Below, in pieces: positions 40,953 to 49,797 of a stretch of DNA of 64,000 bases (position 1 is the stretch's first letter; each line of letters opens with the position of its first letter). The DNA comes from UMGS1484 sp045593325 (lineage in GTDB: Bacteria > Bacillota > Clostridia > Oscillospirales > Acutalibacteraceae). The position numbers were made by a program, and so were the translations under genes. Where the stretch lies: contig JAZNWL010000041.1 of assembly GCA_045593325.1 (NCBI GenBank), positions 1 to 64,000 of the forward strand. The letters are read 5' to 3'. The notes under the pieces were generated by a model. It was not told where the DNA came from. It saw only the letters and a program-made list of their open reading frames with translations, and did not search any database.

Positions 40953-42401
40953 CTAACCTAAAATAGCGATCAAGGCACCTGCGGCAATGGCAGAGCCGAT
41001 AACTCCTGCAACGTTGGGACCCATAGCGTGCATCAACAAGAAGTTGGAAGGATTTTCTTTTTGACCAACCATTTGAGAAACACGGGCAGCCATAGGAACA
41101 GCAGAAACGCCGGCAGAACCAATAAGGGGATTGATTTTGTTTTTGGTGAACAAGTTCATAAACTTGGCAAGCAATACACCACCTGCCGTACCCATGCTGA
41201 AGGCAACAACGCCCAATGCCAGAATGAACAAGGTCTGAATATTCAGGAAATTTTCAGCGGTAGCAGTTGCCCCAACCGAAACCCCTAAGAAGATTGTAAC
41301 AATATTCATCAATTCATTTTGAACTGTTTTGCTCAAGCGTTCGGTAACACCACATTCTTTAAACAGGTTACCAAGCATTAAGCAACCAATCAAAGGAGCA
41401 GCAGAAGGTACAATCAAAGCTACCAGAATAGTAACCACGATGGGGAACAAAATCTTTTCGGTTTTGGAAACAGGGCGAAGCTGTTTCATCACGATCTGAC
41501 GTTCCTTTTTGCTGGTTAACGCCTTCATAATGGGAGGCTGAATTACAGGAACCAGAGCCATATAGGAATAGGCGGCAACAGCGATAGGCCCTAACAAATC
41601 GGGAGCCAATTTGGAAGTAACGAAGATAGCGGTAGGACCGTCTGCCCCGCCGATGATCCCGATGGAACCGGCTTGCATAGCATCAAAGCCCAGGAAAATA
41701 GCGCCAACAAAGGTAATGAAAATACCAAGTTGAGCAGCGGCACCCAAAAGCAGGCTTTTGGGATTGGCAATCAAGGGAGCAAAGTCGGTCATGGAACCAA
41801 CTCCCAAGAAGATCAAACAGGGATAGATTCCCAATTTAACCCCCAGATAGAGGTAGTCCAACAAACCGGCGCTGATGCTGAAAACATTGGTAGCCAAAAG
41901 GGTTTCGCCCATATACAGGCCGGTTTCATTGGATACAAGACCTGCCATATCCACAACGATATTGGCTTGTTCCGCCAACACTTCACCGGTGGTGGAAACC
42001 ACTTGACCCAGTTGATTAAACACAGCGGCAGTATCGATGTTCATGCCGGACAAATGGCCAAATAGGTAAGAGCCAACGGTTACGTCACCTGTTTCGTAAA
42101 TTTTGAAATAATTGAGCATGGCAGGGTTTAAGTCCACCGAGGAGACCATTTCGGCACCGCCGAACAATTCCCAGTTGGTGTGACCGCCGGCAAACAGATC
42201 TGAATGGTACATTTCTGCCCCGGGCAGATTGGTAAGCAACATACCAATGGCGATAGGTAACAACAAAAGCGGTTCGAACTTTTTAACGATTGCAAGATAA
42301 CATAAAACACAGGAAATTAAAATCATCACAATACTTTTCCAGTCTTGTGCCAACATGTAAAATCCTGTATCTTTCAAAAAATTTAAAATGGATTCTACCA
42401 T
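40953..42401 (-). CDS. oadB: Oxaloacetate decarboxylase beta subunit (Na+-pumping decarboxylase), with internal insertion
   Basis: A 482-residue polytopic protein that decarboxylates carboxybiotin and pumps Na+ out. Conserved pieces are LLLLPIAIGMLLTNLPG (about 46-62), LLDYLYLGVKLGIYPCLIFLGVGSMTDF from about 180 (shown in outline), IIGGADGPTAIFVTS and GVSAVPMAARVSQ. Between residues 64 and 178 there is an extra segment of about 115 residues that I do not expect in standard OadB of roughly 380-430 residues. GGGAGG lies 8 nt before the ATG at 42401; the upstream in-frame start at 42443 would overlap the carrier gene. Confidence 0.9.
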   Translation of the reverse strand: MVESILNFLKDTGFYMLAQDWKSIVMILISCVLCYLAIVKKFEPLLLLPIAIGMLLTNLPGAEMYHSDLFAGGHTNWELFGGAEMVSSVDLNPAMLNYFKIYETGDVTVGSYLFGHLSGMNIDTAAVFNQLGQVVSTTGEVLAEQANIVVDMAGLVSNETGLYMGETLLATNVFSISAGLLDYLYLGVKLGIYPCLIFLGVGSMTDFAPLIANPKSLLLGAAAQLGIFITFVGAIFLGFDAMQAGSIGIIGGADGPTAIFVTSKLAPDLLGPIAVAAYSYMALVPVIQPPIMKALTSKKERQIVMKQLRPVSKTEKILFPIVVTILVALIVPSAAPLIGCLMLGNLFKECGVTERLSKTVQNELMNIVTIFLGVSVGATATAENFLNIQTLFILALGVVAFSMGTAGGVLLAKFMNLFTKNKINPLIGSAGVSAVPMAARVSQMVGQKENPSNFLLMHAMGPNVAGVIGSAIAAGALIAILG

Positions 42402-42427
42402 TATATTTTCCTCCCTATACAGGATTA

Positions 42428-42808
42428 TTAGCCTAAAACACAAAGAACAGCGCCGGTATCAACGGTGGAACCAGCAGAAGTATTCACCGAAAGAACGGTA
42501 CCGTCGGCAGGAGCCATAATTTCATTTTCCATTTTCATAGCTTCCAGAATCATGAGAACGTCACCTTTTTTCACAGCGTCCCCTGCTTTTACATTAACCG
42601 ACAAAATGTTGCCGGGCATGGGAGCAGTAATGGTTTCACCGCCAGCGGCAACAGGAGCAGGAGCGGCAGGTGCGGGTGTTGCAGCAGGAGCGGGGGCAGC
42701 AACAGGGGCTGCGGCAGGTGCGGGAGCGGCGGCGATTTCTGCGCCTTCCACCACTTCCAGAGTAATTTCATACAAGGTTCCGTTTACATTTACTTTATAT
42801 TGTTTCAT
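42428..42808 (-). CDS. Biotin carboxyl carrier protein of the decarboxylase
   Basis: A 126-residue carrier. The N-terminal MKQYKVNVNGTLYEITLEVV is typical of decarboxylase-linked carriers; an Ala/Pro-rich flexible linker of about 35 residues follows; the C-terminal domain has the biotinylation motif EAMKMEN with the target lysine in the middle. It carries CO2 from OadA to OadB. AAGGTG lies ahead of the ATG at 42808. It sits between the gamma-like and beta genes, 26 bp before oadB. Confidence 0.93.
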   Translation of the reverse strand: MKQYKVNVNGTLYEITLEVVEGAEIAAAPAPAAAPVAAPAPAATPAPAAPAPVAAGGETITAPMPGNILSVNVKAGDAVKKGDVLMILEAMKMENEIMAPADGTVLSVNTSAGSTVDTGAVLCVLG

Positions 42809-42832
42809 AGTAATCACCTTTTCTTTCAAAGA

Positions 42833-43147
42833 TTATAATTTTTTCAAAGAATGAATGCGAATGCCGCTGACATCTGTTCCCAGTTCTTCGGCAACAGCCA
42901 CCGAAATGGCGGCAATGAGTTCTTGCTTATTTTCAATGGGTTGTTGTGCTGCAGGCGACACCATGGGAGCTTGTACAGGGGCCGGGAGTTCATCGGATTT
43001 TTTCCCTACCAACATCCCCATAATTTTGCAAACAAAAATCAAAAGAATTAAGCCTACAAAAACCGTTCCAATCCCCATTGCGCAAACAAACAAAACGTTG
43101 TGTTCGCCACTGACGAAGTTTTCCAAGCCAATATTAAAATCTAACAC
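42833..43147 (-). CDS. OadG-family (decarboxylase gamma subunit) protein
   Basis: A 104-residue protein with one membrane segment (IGTVFVGLILLIFVCKIMGML) near the N-terminus, a Pro-rich stretch and a C-terminal amphipathic part (QELIAAISVAVAEELG). This matches OadG-type subunits that anchor and assemble the decarboxylase. It starts at GTG 43147 with AGGAGG 7 nt upstream; the GTG at 43156 would lie within that site. First gene of the decarboxylase cluster, 36 bp after glnS with no clear terminator between, so read-through from the synthetase genes is likely. Confidence 0.85.
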   Translation of the reverse strand: MLDFNIGLENFVSGEHNVLFVCAMGIGTVFVGLILLIFVCKIMGMLVGKKSDELPAPVQAPMVSPAAQQPIENKQELIAAISVAVAEELGTDVSGIRIHSLKKL

Positions 43148-43183
43148 TTGTTTCACCTCCTAAGGTGCGTATTCATTTAATGT

Positions 43184-44851
43184 TTATTTTTTAGCCCAAC
43201 TGTCTTTCAGGGCAACTGTACGGTTAAATACCAAGGCGTCCTCGGTGGAATCGGGGTCCACACAAAAATACCCTTGGCGCATAAATTGGAAGGTTTCCCC
43301 CACTTTTGCCGAAACCAAAGAACGGTCAATTTTACAGCCGGTTAAGGTTTGGATGGAATTGGGGTTTAAGTTTTCGGTAAAATCGCTGACACCCACTTCG
43401 TTGGAGGGGTTTTCCACCATAAACAAACGGTCATACAAATTCACGGTGACGTCGGCACAGGCGTCGGCGGAAACCCAGTGAAGGGTACCTTTCACCTTTC
43501 TGCCGTCAGGACTTTCCCCGCCGTAACTTTCAGGATCGTAAGTGCAATGCACAGCGATGATATTGCCGTTATCGTCGGTATCCACCGAGGCAAATTTCAG
43601 GAAATATGCCCCTTTCAGACGAACTTCACGGGCAGGGCAAAGACGGAAAAAGCCTTTGGGCGGTTCCATGGCAAAGTCGTCTTGTTCAATGTAAACCTCT
43701 CTGGAGAAGGTTACGGAAGTTTTACCCAGTTCCGGTTTATTGGGATTGATATCCACTTGGATTTCTTCGGTTTTTCCTTCGGGATAGTTATCAATAATTA
43801 CCTTTAAGGGACGAAGAACCGCCATAGCACGGGGAGCATTTTGATTTAAATTATCCCGAACACAGGCTTCCAGCAAAGCAAAGTCTACTACAGAATTGGC
43901 TTTGGCAACCCCAATGCGTTCACAGAAATCCCGAATAGCTTCTGCAGGATACCCGCGACGGCGCAAGCCGCAAATGGTTGCCATACGGGGGTCATCCCAC
44001 CCGGAAACAATACCGTCGGTAACCAATTTCAAACATTTCCGTTTACTGGTTAAGGTATAGTTCAGATTCATACGGGCAAATTCAATTTGCCGTGAGGGGT
44101 TTTCCAGTCCAAGGGTTTGCAAAAACCAGTCATATAAAGGACGATGGTTTTCAAACTCCAAAGAACAAAGAGAATGGGTTACCCCCTCTTTGGTATCTGA
44201 AAGAGGATGAGCAAAGTCGTACATGGGATACACGCACCATTTATCCCCGGTGCGGTGATGATGGGCTTTCAGCACCCGATAAATCACAGGGTCCCGCATA
44301 TTCAGGTTGGGAGAGGCCATGTCGATTTTAGCACGAAGCACACGGGAACCGTTTTCAAATTCCCCTTCGGTCATGCGACGGAACAAATCGTGGTTTTCTT
44401 CCACACTGCGGTTACGGTAAGGGCTTTCTTTCCCGGGTTCGGTTAAGGTGCCCCGATATTCACGAATTTCATCGGCAGACAAATCGTCCACGTAAGCCAG
44501 ACCCATGTCAATGAGTTTCAAGGCACATTCGTAAATAAAATCAAAATAGTCGGAAGCGTAATACAGGTTGTCCCATTTGAATCCCAACCATTCAATGTCT
44601 TCCTTAATGGCATCTACATATTCGGTGTCTTCCTTTACGGGGTTGGTGTCATCCAACCGCAGATTACAGGTGCCACCGTATTTTTCTGCAGTACCAAAGT
44701 CAATGCAAATGGCTTTGGCGTGACCGATATGCAAATACCCGTTGGGTTCCGGCGGAAAACGGGTTTGCACATGGGAGTATACGCCGTCTTTTAAATCTTC
44801 ATCAATAAATTCGTGAATAAAATTAGAAGATTCTTTGATCATTTCTTCCAT
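43184..44851 (-). CDS. glnS: Glutaminyl-tRNA synthetase
   Basis: A 555-residue class I synthetase charging tRNA-Gln. The HIGH motif is in FPPEPNGYLHIGHAKAICID, the KMSKS equivalent in LTSKRKCLKLV, and FVDDLSADE-like and HPLSDTKEGVTHSLCSLEF blocks are GlnRS-type. The C-terminal anticodon-binding beta-barrels are present (QEDDFAMEPPKGFFRL-like region). Having GlnRS means Gln-tRNA can be made directly instead of through GatCAB; this is less common in Firmicutes. It follows gltX by 39 bp. Confidence 0.93.
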   Translation of the reverse strand: MEEMIKESSNFIHEFIDEDLKDGVYSHVQTRFPPEPNGYLHIGHAKAICIDFGTAEKYGGTCNLRLDDTNPVKEDTEYVDAIKEDIEWLGFKWDNLYYASDYFDFIYECALKLIDMGLAYVDDLSADEIREYRGTLTEPGKESPYRNRSVEENHDLFRRMTEGEFENGSRVLRAKIDMASPNLNMRDPVIYRVLKAHHHRTGDKWCVYPMYDFAHPLSDTKEGVTHSLCSLEFENHRPLYDWFLQTLGLENPSRQIEFARMNLNYTLTSKRKCLKLVTDGIVSGWDDPRMATICGLRRRGYPAEAIRDFCERIGVAKANSVVDFALLEACVRDNLNQNAPRAMAVLRPLKVIIDNYPEGKTEEIQVDINPNKPELGKTSVTFSREVYIEQDDFAMEPPKGFFRLCPAREVRLKGAYFLKFASVDTDDNGNIIAVHCTYDPESYGGESPDGRKVKGTLHWVSADACADVTVNLYDRLFMVENPSNEVGVSDFTENLNPNSIQTLTGCKIDRSLVSAKVGETFQFMRQGYFCVDPDSTEDALVFNRTVALKDSWAKK

Positions 44852-44890
44852 GATTCTTGCCTACCTTTATTATAAACTTTTTGGAGTTTT

Positions 44891-46549
44891 TTATTTTTCA
44901 AAAAATGCAATGGCATTTTCCATACGTTGTTTGCACTCTTCTTCCCCTAACAACTGCATGATGGCATACAAATCAGGGGTATTGCGACGGCCTGTAATTG
45001 CCAGACGAACCATGGTGCTTACGTCCCCCACGTGACCTTTGAAGGAGTCGGGGTCTTTTTTATATGCTTTTACGTCGGGGCTGTATCCCAATGCGGGGCA
45101 GATTTCTTTCAAACCGGCAAACCAACCGTCTTTATCCACCTGATGATGATAAGTCTTCAGGTATTCCCCCAACACCAAAGCCGCATCGGCAGGAACAATA
45201 TTTTCAGGCAATTCGTACTGTGTGGGTTTTTCAAAGAAATATTCGGTGTAGTCAATGGCGTCTTTCCAGCAAGCCAGGTCCTTTCGGGGTTTGGCACCGC
45301 CACGGTCAATGGAGAAGATTCCCACGGTAAATGCAGGATCGCGAGCCAGTTTGGCATGGAAATCCGCTTGATATTTTTCAGCCCACTTAGTGACGCTGTC
45401 AGCAACGGTTTGTCCGTCCATACGGGAAATGACGTTTTTGCTGACGTCATTGAATTTCACCAAATCCACCAATGCCCCGGACGAGGACATTTTTTTCAAA
45501 TTGAAGGGGAAGGATTCCTGAGGAGCATCCCCATTGGCACGGCGCCATTCTTCGTAGTTGGAGTTGGCTAAGGTCAACAGATATTCCCGAACCGAAGCAG
45601 CGGGATACCCTTGTTCAAAATAATAGGAAACTGCAGCTTCCGGGTCTTTCCGTTTGGAAAGTTTCCGTTTCCCGCCGTTTTCTTCCTTCATAAGAGGAGC
45701 AATATGAGCGTATTTGGGTGGTTTGAAACCCAACAATTTAAACAGTTGCAAATGAATGGGCGCAGAGGCGATCCATTCATCCCCACGGACAACGTGGGTG
45801 GTTCGCATTAAATGGTCATCCACCGCGTGGGCAAAGTGATAGGTGGGAATCCCGTCAGACTTTAACAATACGATATCCTGATTGTTTTCAGGCATTTCAA
45901 TTTTGCCTTTAATCATATCATCAAAAATAGCTTTACCTTCTTGGGTGCCGGGGGATCGCAACCGCAAAACGTAGGGTTTACCTTCCGAAAGCCGTTTTTG
46001 AATTTCATCCAAAGAAAGGTTGCGACAGGCGGCAAACTCCCCGTAATACCCAGGAGTCAACTTTTCCGTTTCCTGTTTTTCCCGCAAGGCAGAAAGTTCA
46101 TCGGCAGTGCAAAAGCAAGGATAGGCATATCCTGCCAGGGTCAACTCTTTGGCGTAAACATGATATAATTCTTTCCGATGGCTTTGACGGTAAGGGCCAT
46201 AATCCCCTTTTTCTTCCGTTTCCCCTGCGGCGCCTTCATCCACCGTAAAGCCGAAACTTTCAAGGTCACTCAAAATGGCGGTTACGCCACCTTCTACTTC
46301 CCGTTTTTTGTCGGTATCTTCAATACGAACGTAGAAAATGCCATTGGTGGTATGGGCAGTACGTTCACTGATAAAGGCAGAGAACAAATTTCCCAAATGC
46401 ATAAACCCGGTGGGACTGGGAGCATAACGGGTTACCCTTGCCCCTTCGGGCAAGTTTCTGGCACTGTACTTTTCTTCCAGTGCGGCGGGAGTGGGCAACT
46501 CATTGGGAAATAATAAGTCAGCCAGTTGCTTAAATTCCTGTTGATTCAT
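44891..46549 (-). CDS. gltX: Glutamyl-tRNA synthetase
   Basis: A 552-residue class I synthetase charging tRNA-Glu. HIGH motif region VTRYAPSPTGFMHLGNLFSAF, FYVRIEDTDKKREVEGG, FHAHAV-type segment YHFAHAVDDHLM and the KMSKS loop KRKLSKRKDPEAAV are all present. AAAGGA lies about 12 nt before the ATG at 46549; the in-frame TTG at 46558 is too close to that site. It is longer than the usual 480-500 residues. Leads a unit with glnS and perhaps the decarboxylase genes. Confidence 0.93.
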   Translation of the reverse strand: MNQQEFKQLADLLFPNELPTPAALEEKYSARNLPEGARVTRYAPSPTGFMHLGNLFSAFISERTAHTTNGIFYVRIEDTDKKREVEGGVTAILSDLESFGFTVDEGAAGETEEKGDYGPYRQSHRKELYHVYAKELTLAGYAYPCFCTADELSALREKQETEKLTPGYYGEFAACRNLSLDEIQKRLSEGKPYVLRLRSPGTQEGKAIFDDMIKGKIEMPENNQDIVLLKSDGIPTYHFAHAVDDHLMRTTHVVRGDEWIASAPIHLQLFKLLGFKPPKYAHIAPLMKEENGGKRKLSKRKDPEAAVSYYFEQGYPAASVREYLLTLANSNYEEWRRANGDAPQESFPFNLKKMSSSGALVDLVKFNDVSKNVISRMDGQTVADSVTKWAEKYQADFHAKLARDPAFTVGIFSIDRGGAKPRKDLACWKDAIDYTEYFFEKPTQYELPENIVPADAALVLGEYLKTYHHQVDKDGWFAGLKEICPALGYSPDVKAYKKDPDSFKGHVGDVSTMVRLAITGRRNTPDLYAIMQLLGEEECKQRMENAIAFFEK

Positions 46550-46625
46550 AGCAGGCAAATCCTTTCCAAAAAGGCAGAAAAACTTGAAAAAACAAATTTA
46601 ACCCCATTTTCATACTATCTATAGT

Positions 46626-46654
46626 ATTATGGCAGAAAATGGCACAAATTGCAA
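46626..46654 (-). promoter_or_regulatory. Promoter of gltX-glnS
   Basis: Minus strand TTGCAA (46649-46654), 17-bp spacer, CATAAT (46626-46631). Confidence 0.65.
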
Positions 46655-46711
46655 GTGTTTTTTCACATTTCGGTTTGAAATTTTTGCTCCCCCTTCTCCC
46701 CTTTTAAACGA

Positions 46712-46740
46712 TTGACATTCCCGGCAGAATATGATATATT
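46712..46740 (+). promoter_or_regulatory. Promoter of the histidine phosphatase gene
   Basis: TTGACA (46712-46717), 17-bp spacer, TATATT (46735-46740). Confidence 0.85.
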
Positions 46741-46784
46741 ATTTATTTGTAAAGAATGAGGATTATTATGAACGAGGATGTTAT

Positions 46785-47528
46785 ATGAAATTAATCATTG
46801 TTCGTCATGCGGAACCCGATTACGCAAACGATTCCTTAACCGAAAAAGGACGGCGGGAAGCCACCTTGCTTGCTGACCGATTGGGTTGTTTGAAACAGGT
46901 GAAAGGGTTCTATTCTTCCCCCTTAGGTCGCGCTATGGAAACGGCCATCCCTTCTGCGAAACGGTTAGGGGTTGAACCTGAAATATTACCGTGGCTTCAA
47001 GAATTCCGAGGAAAAATTTTGGATCCCGAAACCAAGGAAGAACGAATCCCCTGGGATTTAAAGCACCAATTTTGGAAAGCCAATCCCCTGCTTTTGGATG
47101 AAAACCTGTGGACGGAACAACCATTGATGACCTCCTCCACCCCCAAAGTAAAGGACGTTTACCAAGAAACCTGCAAAGGGTTACGGGAATTGCTTGCCCG
47201 TTACGGATATACTGAAGAACAGAATCGCATGTTCCGTTGTGATAATAACCAAGAAACAACCGTTGTTCTGGTTTGTCACATGGCACTGGCAATGGCCATT
47301 GTTGGGTATTTGACCCGCATCTCTCCTTTTGCGTTATGGCACGGTTTCTGTATGCCTCCCAGTTCGGTCACCACCCTGGTTACCGAAGAACGCACCAAAG
47401 GCCTTGTTTCGTTCCGATGCTTTCAAATGGGTGACACTTCTCATTTAGCAGTTAGGGACGAGCCCCCTTCCCGCATGGCCATGTTCCAGGAAGTTTTCAC
47501 AGGAACCGACCATACCAATGCAACCTGA
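46785..47528 (+). CDS. Histidine phosphatase family protein (phosphoglycerate mutase-like)
   Basis: A 247-residue protein of the histidine phosphatase superfamily. The catalytic histidine is in MKLIIVRHAEPDY, followed by LTEKGRREATLLADRL and FYSSPLGRAMETA; a second histidine region is VVLVCHMALAMAI. Such enzymes are phosphatases or mutases on small phosphorylated metabolites; the substrate cannot be told. GAGG lies 7 nt before the ATG at 46785, which rules out the longer frame. It ends just before a hairpin and the proS promoter. Confidence 0.88.
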   Translation: MKLIIVRHAEPDYANDSLTEKGRREATLLADRLGCLKQVKGFYSSPLGRAMETAIPSAKRLGVEPEILPWLQEFRGKILDPETKEERIPWDLKHQFWKANPLLLDENLWTEQPLMTSSTPKVKDVYQETCKGLRELLARYGYTEEQNRMFRCDNNQETTVVLVCHMALAMAIVGYLTRISPFALWHGFCMPPSSVTTLVTEERTKGLVSFRCFQMGDTSHLAVRDEPPSRMAMFQEVFTGTDHTNAT

Positions 47529-47565
47529 ACAACAGTTGAAAATCCTGTTGTTTTTATAGTACAAT
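47529..47565 (+). promoter_or_regulatory. Terminator hairpin overlapping the proS promoter
   Basis: ACAACAG (47529-47535) pairs with CTGTTGT (47545-47551) and TTTTAT follows. The same stretch holds a promoter for proS: TTGAAA (47536-47541), 18-bp spacer, TACAAT (47560-47565). I see no T-box leader. Confidence 0.6.
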
Positions 47566-47597
47566 ATTTGTTAACATAGAGTTAGGTGGTTTAAGTT

Positions 47598-49034
47598 ATG
47601 TCAGAACAAAAAAAGATGGTAGAAGAAATTACCTCTATGGAGGTTGATTTCGCCAAATGGTATACCGACGTTGTAAAAAAAGCCGAACTGGTGGATTATG
47701 CCAGTTCCAAAGGATGCATGATCATCCGTCCTTACGGCTACGCCATTTGGGAAAACATTCAAAAAGATCTGGATAGCCGTTTCAAGGCTTTGGGGCATGA
47801 AAACGTAATGATGCCTATGTTCATCCCTGAAAATTTGTTGCAAAAGGAAAAAGACCACGTAGAAGGTTTTGCTCCTGAAGTTGCCTGGGTTACCCACGGG
47901 GGTAGTGAAAAATTAACTGAACGGTTATGCGTTCGCCCCACTTCTGAAACCCTGTTCTGTGAACACTATGCCAATATTATTCAATCCTATCGGGATCTGC
48001 CTAAACTGTATAACCAATGGTGTTCGGTTGTTCGTTGGGAAAAAACAACCCGTCCTTTCCTGCGCACCACTGAATTTTTATGGCAAGAAGGCCACACCAT
48101 GCACGAAACCGCCGAAGAAGCCTTGCAAGAAACCGAACAAATGCTGAACGTATATGCTGATTTCTGCAAAGAAGCCCTGGCAATTCCCGTGGTTAAAGGC
48201 CGCAAGACCGACAAAGAAAAATTTGCCGGTGCCGAAGCCACCTATACCATTGAAGCCATGATGCACGACGGAAAAGCTTTGCAAAGCGGTACCAGCCACT
48301 ATTTCGGTGACGGTTTCGCCCGTGCTTTCGACATTGAATTTGTGGACCGCAACAATAAATTGCAATATCCCCATCAAACCTCTTGGGGTATGTCCACCCG
48401 TATCATCGGTGCTATCATCATGACCCATGGGGACGATAACGGCTTGGTTCTCCCCCCTGCAGTTGCTCCCATTCAGTTGATCGTAATTCCCATTGCCGCT
48501 CACAAACCCGGTGTTACCGAAAAAGCCACCGAAATCTGCGACAGCCTGAAATCGGTTTGCCGTGTAAAAATGGACAACAGCAAACAAACTCCCGGTTGGA
48601 AGTTTGCAGAATATGAAATGAAAGGGGTTCCCCTTCGTTTGGAAATCGGACCCCGTGATATTGAAAATAACTGCTGTGTCTTGGTTCGCCGTGACAATGG
48701 TGAAAAAATCACCGTTTCTTTGGATGAACTTACCACAGTAATCCCTGAACTTTTGCAAAAGGTTCACGACGGTTTGTATGAAAAAGCCTTGGCAAGACGT
48801 GAGTCTATGACCTATGATGCCACCACCCTGGACGAAATGATTGACATTGCTCAAAACAAACCCGGTTTGGTTCGTGCTATGTGGTGCGGCGATTTGGCTT
48901 GCGAAGAAGCCATTAAAGAAAAGGCAGGGCTGACCTCCCGTTGTATGCCCTTTGAACAAGAACAAATCGGCGATGTTTGTCCTGTTTGCGGTAAACCTGC
49001 AAAAGCCATGGTTTATTGGGGCAAACAATACTAA
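47598..49034 (+). CDS. proS: Prolyl-tRNA synthetase (short, archaeal/eukaryote-like type)
   Basis: A 478-residue class II synthetase charging tRNA-Pro. Motif 1 region MIIRPYGYAIWENIQKDLD, motif 2 VVRWEKTTRPFLRTTEFLWQEGHT and motif 3 QTSWGMSTRIIGAIIMTHGD are all clear. It lacks the editing insertion of the long bacterial type, and ends in the zinc-ribbon-like VCPVCGKPAKAMVYWGKQY typical of the short type. AGGTGG precedes the ATG region. A Ser/Glu-rich membrane protein gene follows after 15 bp and is probably co-transcribed. Confidence 0.95.
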   Translation: MSEQKKMVEEITSMEVDFAKWYTDVVKKAELVDYASSKGCMIIRPYGYAIWENIQKDLDSRFKALGHENVMMPMFIPENLLQKEKDHVEGFAPEVAWVTHGGSEKLTERLCVRPTSETLFCEHYANIIQSYRDLPKLYNQWCSVVRWEKTTRPFLRTTEFLWQEGHTMHETAEEALQETEQMLNVYADFCKEALAIPVVKGRKTDKEKFAGAEATYTIEAMMHDGKALQSGTSHYFGDGFARAFDIEFVDRNNKLQYPHQTSWGMSTRIIGAIIMTHGDDNGLVLPPAVAPIQLIVIPIAAHKPGVTEKATEICDSLKSVCRVKMDNSKQTPGWKFAEYEMKGVPLRLEIGPRDIENNCCVLVRRDNGEKITVSLDELTTVIPELLQKVHDGLYEKALARRESMTYDATTLDEMIDIAQNKPGLVRAMWCGDLACEEAIKEKAGLTSRCMPFEQEQIGDVCPVCGKPAKAMVYWGKQY

Positions 49035-49049
49035 GAAGGAGGATATGAT

Positions 49050-49748
49050 ATGTATACCACTCATATCAAACGAACCGTTATTCTCTTTATCGCATGTTTA
49101 ACCATGTTCAGTTTGTGCTTTACCATGCACATTTCCGCCACCACCCCTTCGGAATCCACCGAAAACACTTCCACCGATACCTTGAGTTCCGAAGAAGTGT
49201 CGCAAGACCCTTCTGCTACGGATCCTTCCTCGGAAGAAACCACTGCTTCCTCAACCGAAGACAGTGAGGCAGAGTCCACCGAAAGTACCGATTCTGCTGT
49301 GAGTGATGAATCCTCTGAAGAATCCGCCGAAAGCGGAGATTCTTCTGTTGTGGACAGTGAAGTTTACATGAGTTCAGTTCCCATTTCTTCGGGAGAAGTC
49401 AGTTCCTTGGTGGTGGAACAGGTAAGCCAAGGGGGCGCACCTGATGCCACCTATGAATCCGAATGGAACGCCAAACAAAGTTATGTTTATGAAGGTTCTT
49501 ATGCAGGACTAAGTTCCGACACTGCTTCTGAAGAAGAAAAAGAAGAAATTCAAACCACCAACCAAAGTTCCACCGCTCAACGATATGCCAAGTATGCCAA
49601 AATCGGCATGATTGTTTTCGGACTGCTCACCGTTGGTTGCATTGCCTTTTTGATTTACTATAACCTGAAAGTGAAAAAATCAAAAAAATTGCATCCTGAA
49701 TGGTATCCTCAAAAAGAAAAGGTTGTTCCCAAACACGGGAAACACTAA
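49050..49748 (+). CDS. Ser/Thr/Glu-rich membrane protein
   Basis: A 232-residue protein with an N-terminal signal-like segment (TVILFIACLTMFSLCFTMHISA), a highly acidic Ser/Thr/Glu-rich stretch of about 100 residues, a short conserved-looking part (YESEWNAKQSYVYEGSY), one membrane segment (IGMIVFGLLTVGCIAFLIYY) near residue 195 and a basic cytoplasmic tail. The extracellular part looks disordered. No enzymatic motif. GGAGG is 7 nt ahead of the ATG, 15 bp after proS. Function unknown. Confidence 0.75.
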   Translation: MYTTHIKRTVILFIACLTMFSLCFTMHISATTPSESTENTSTDTLSSEEVSQDPSATDPSSEETTASSTEDSEAESTESTDSAVSDESSEESAESGDSSVVDSEVYMSSVPISSGEVSSLVVEQVSQGGAPDATYESEWNAKQSYVYEGSYAGLSSDTASEEEKEEIQTTNQSSTAQRYAKYAKIGMIVFGLLTVGCIAFLIYYNLKVKKSKKLHPEWYPQKEKVVPKHGKH

Positions 49749-49761
49749 AAAATGAAACAAA

Positions 49762-49792
49762 AACACCGCTGAACATTCAGCGGTGTTCTTTT
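49762..49792. terminator. Bidirectional terminator
   Basis: AACACCGCTGA (49762-49772) pairs with TCAGCGGTGTT (49777-49787), then CTTTTT; shared with the convergent cca gene. Confidence 0.9.
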
Positions 49793-49797
49793 TATGA

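Noticed and set aside
47529..47597. T-box leader upstream of proS
   Set aside because: Only about 70 bp, with a simple hairpin and no T-box sequence or specifier loop.
48078..49064. 328-residue minus-strand open frame
   Set aside because: It lies wholly opposite proS, has Phe/Gly/His-rich composition typical of an antisense frame, and no ribosome binding site.
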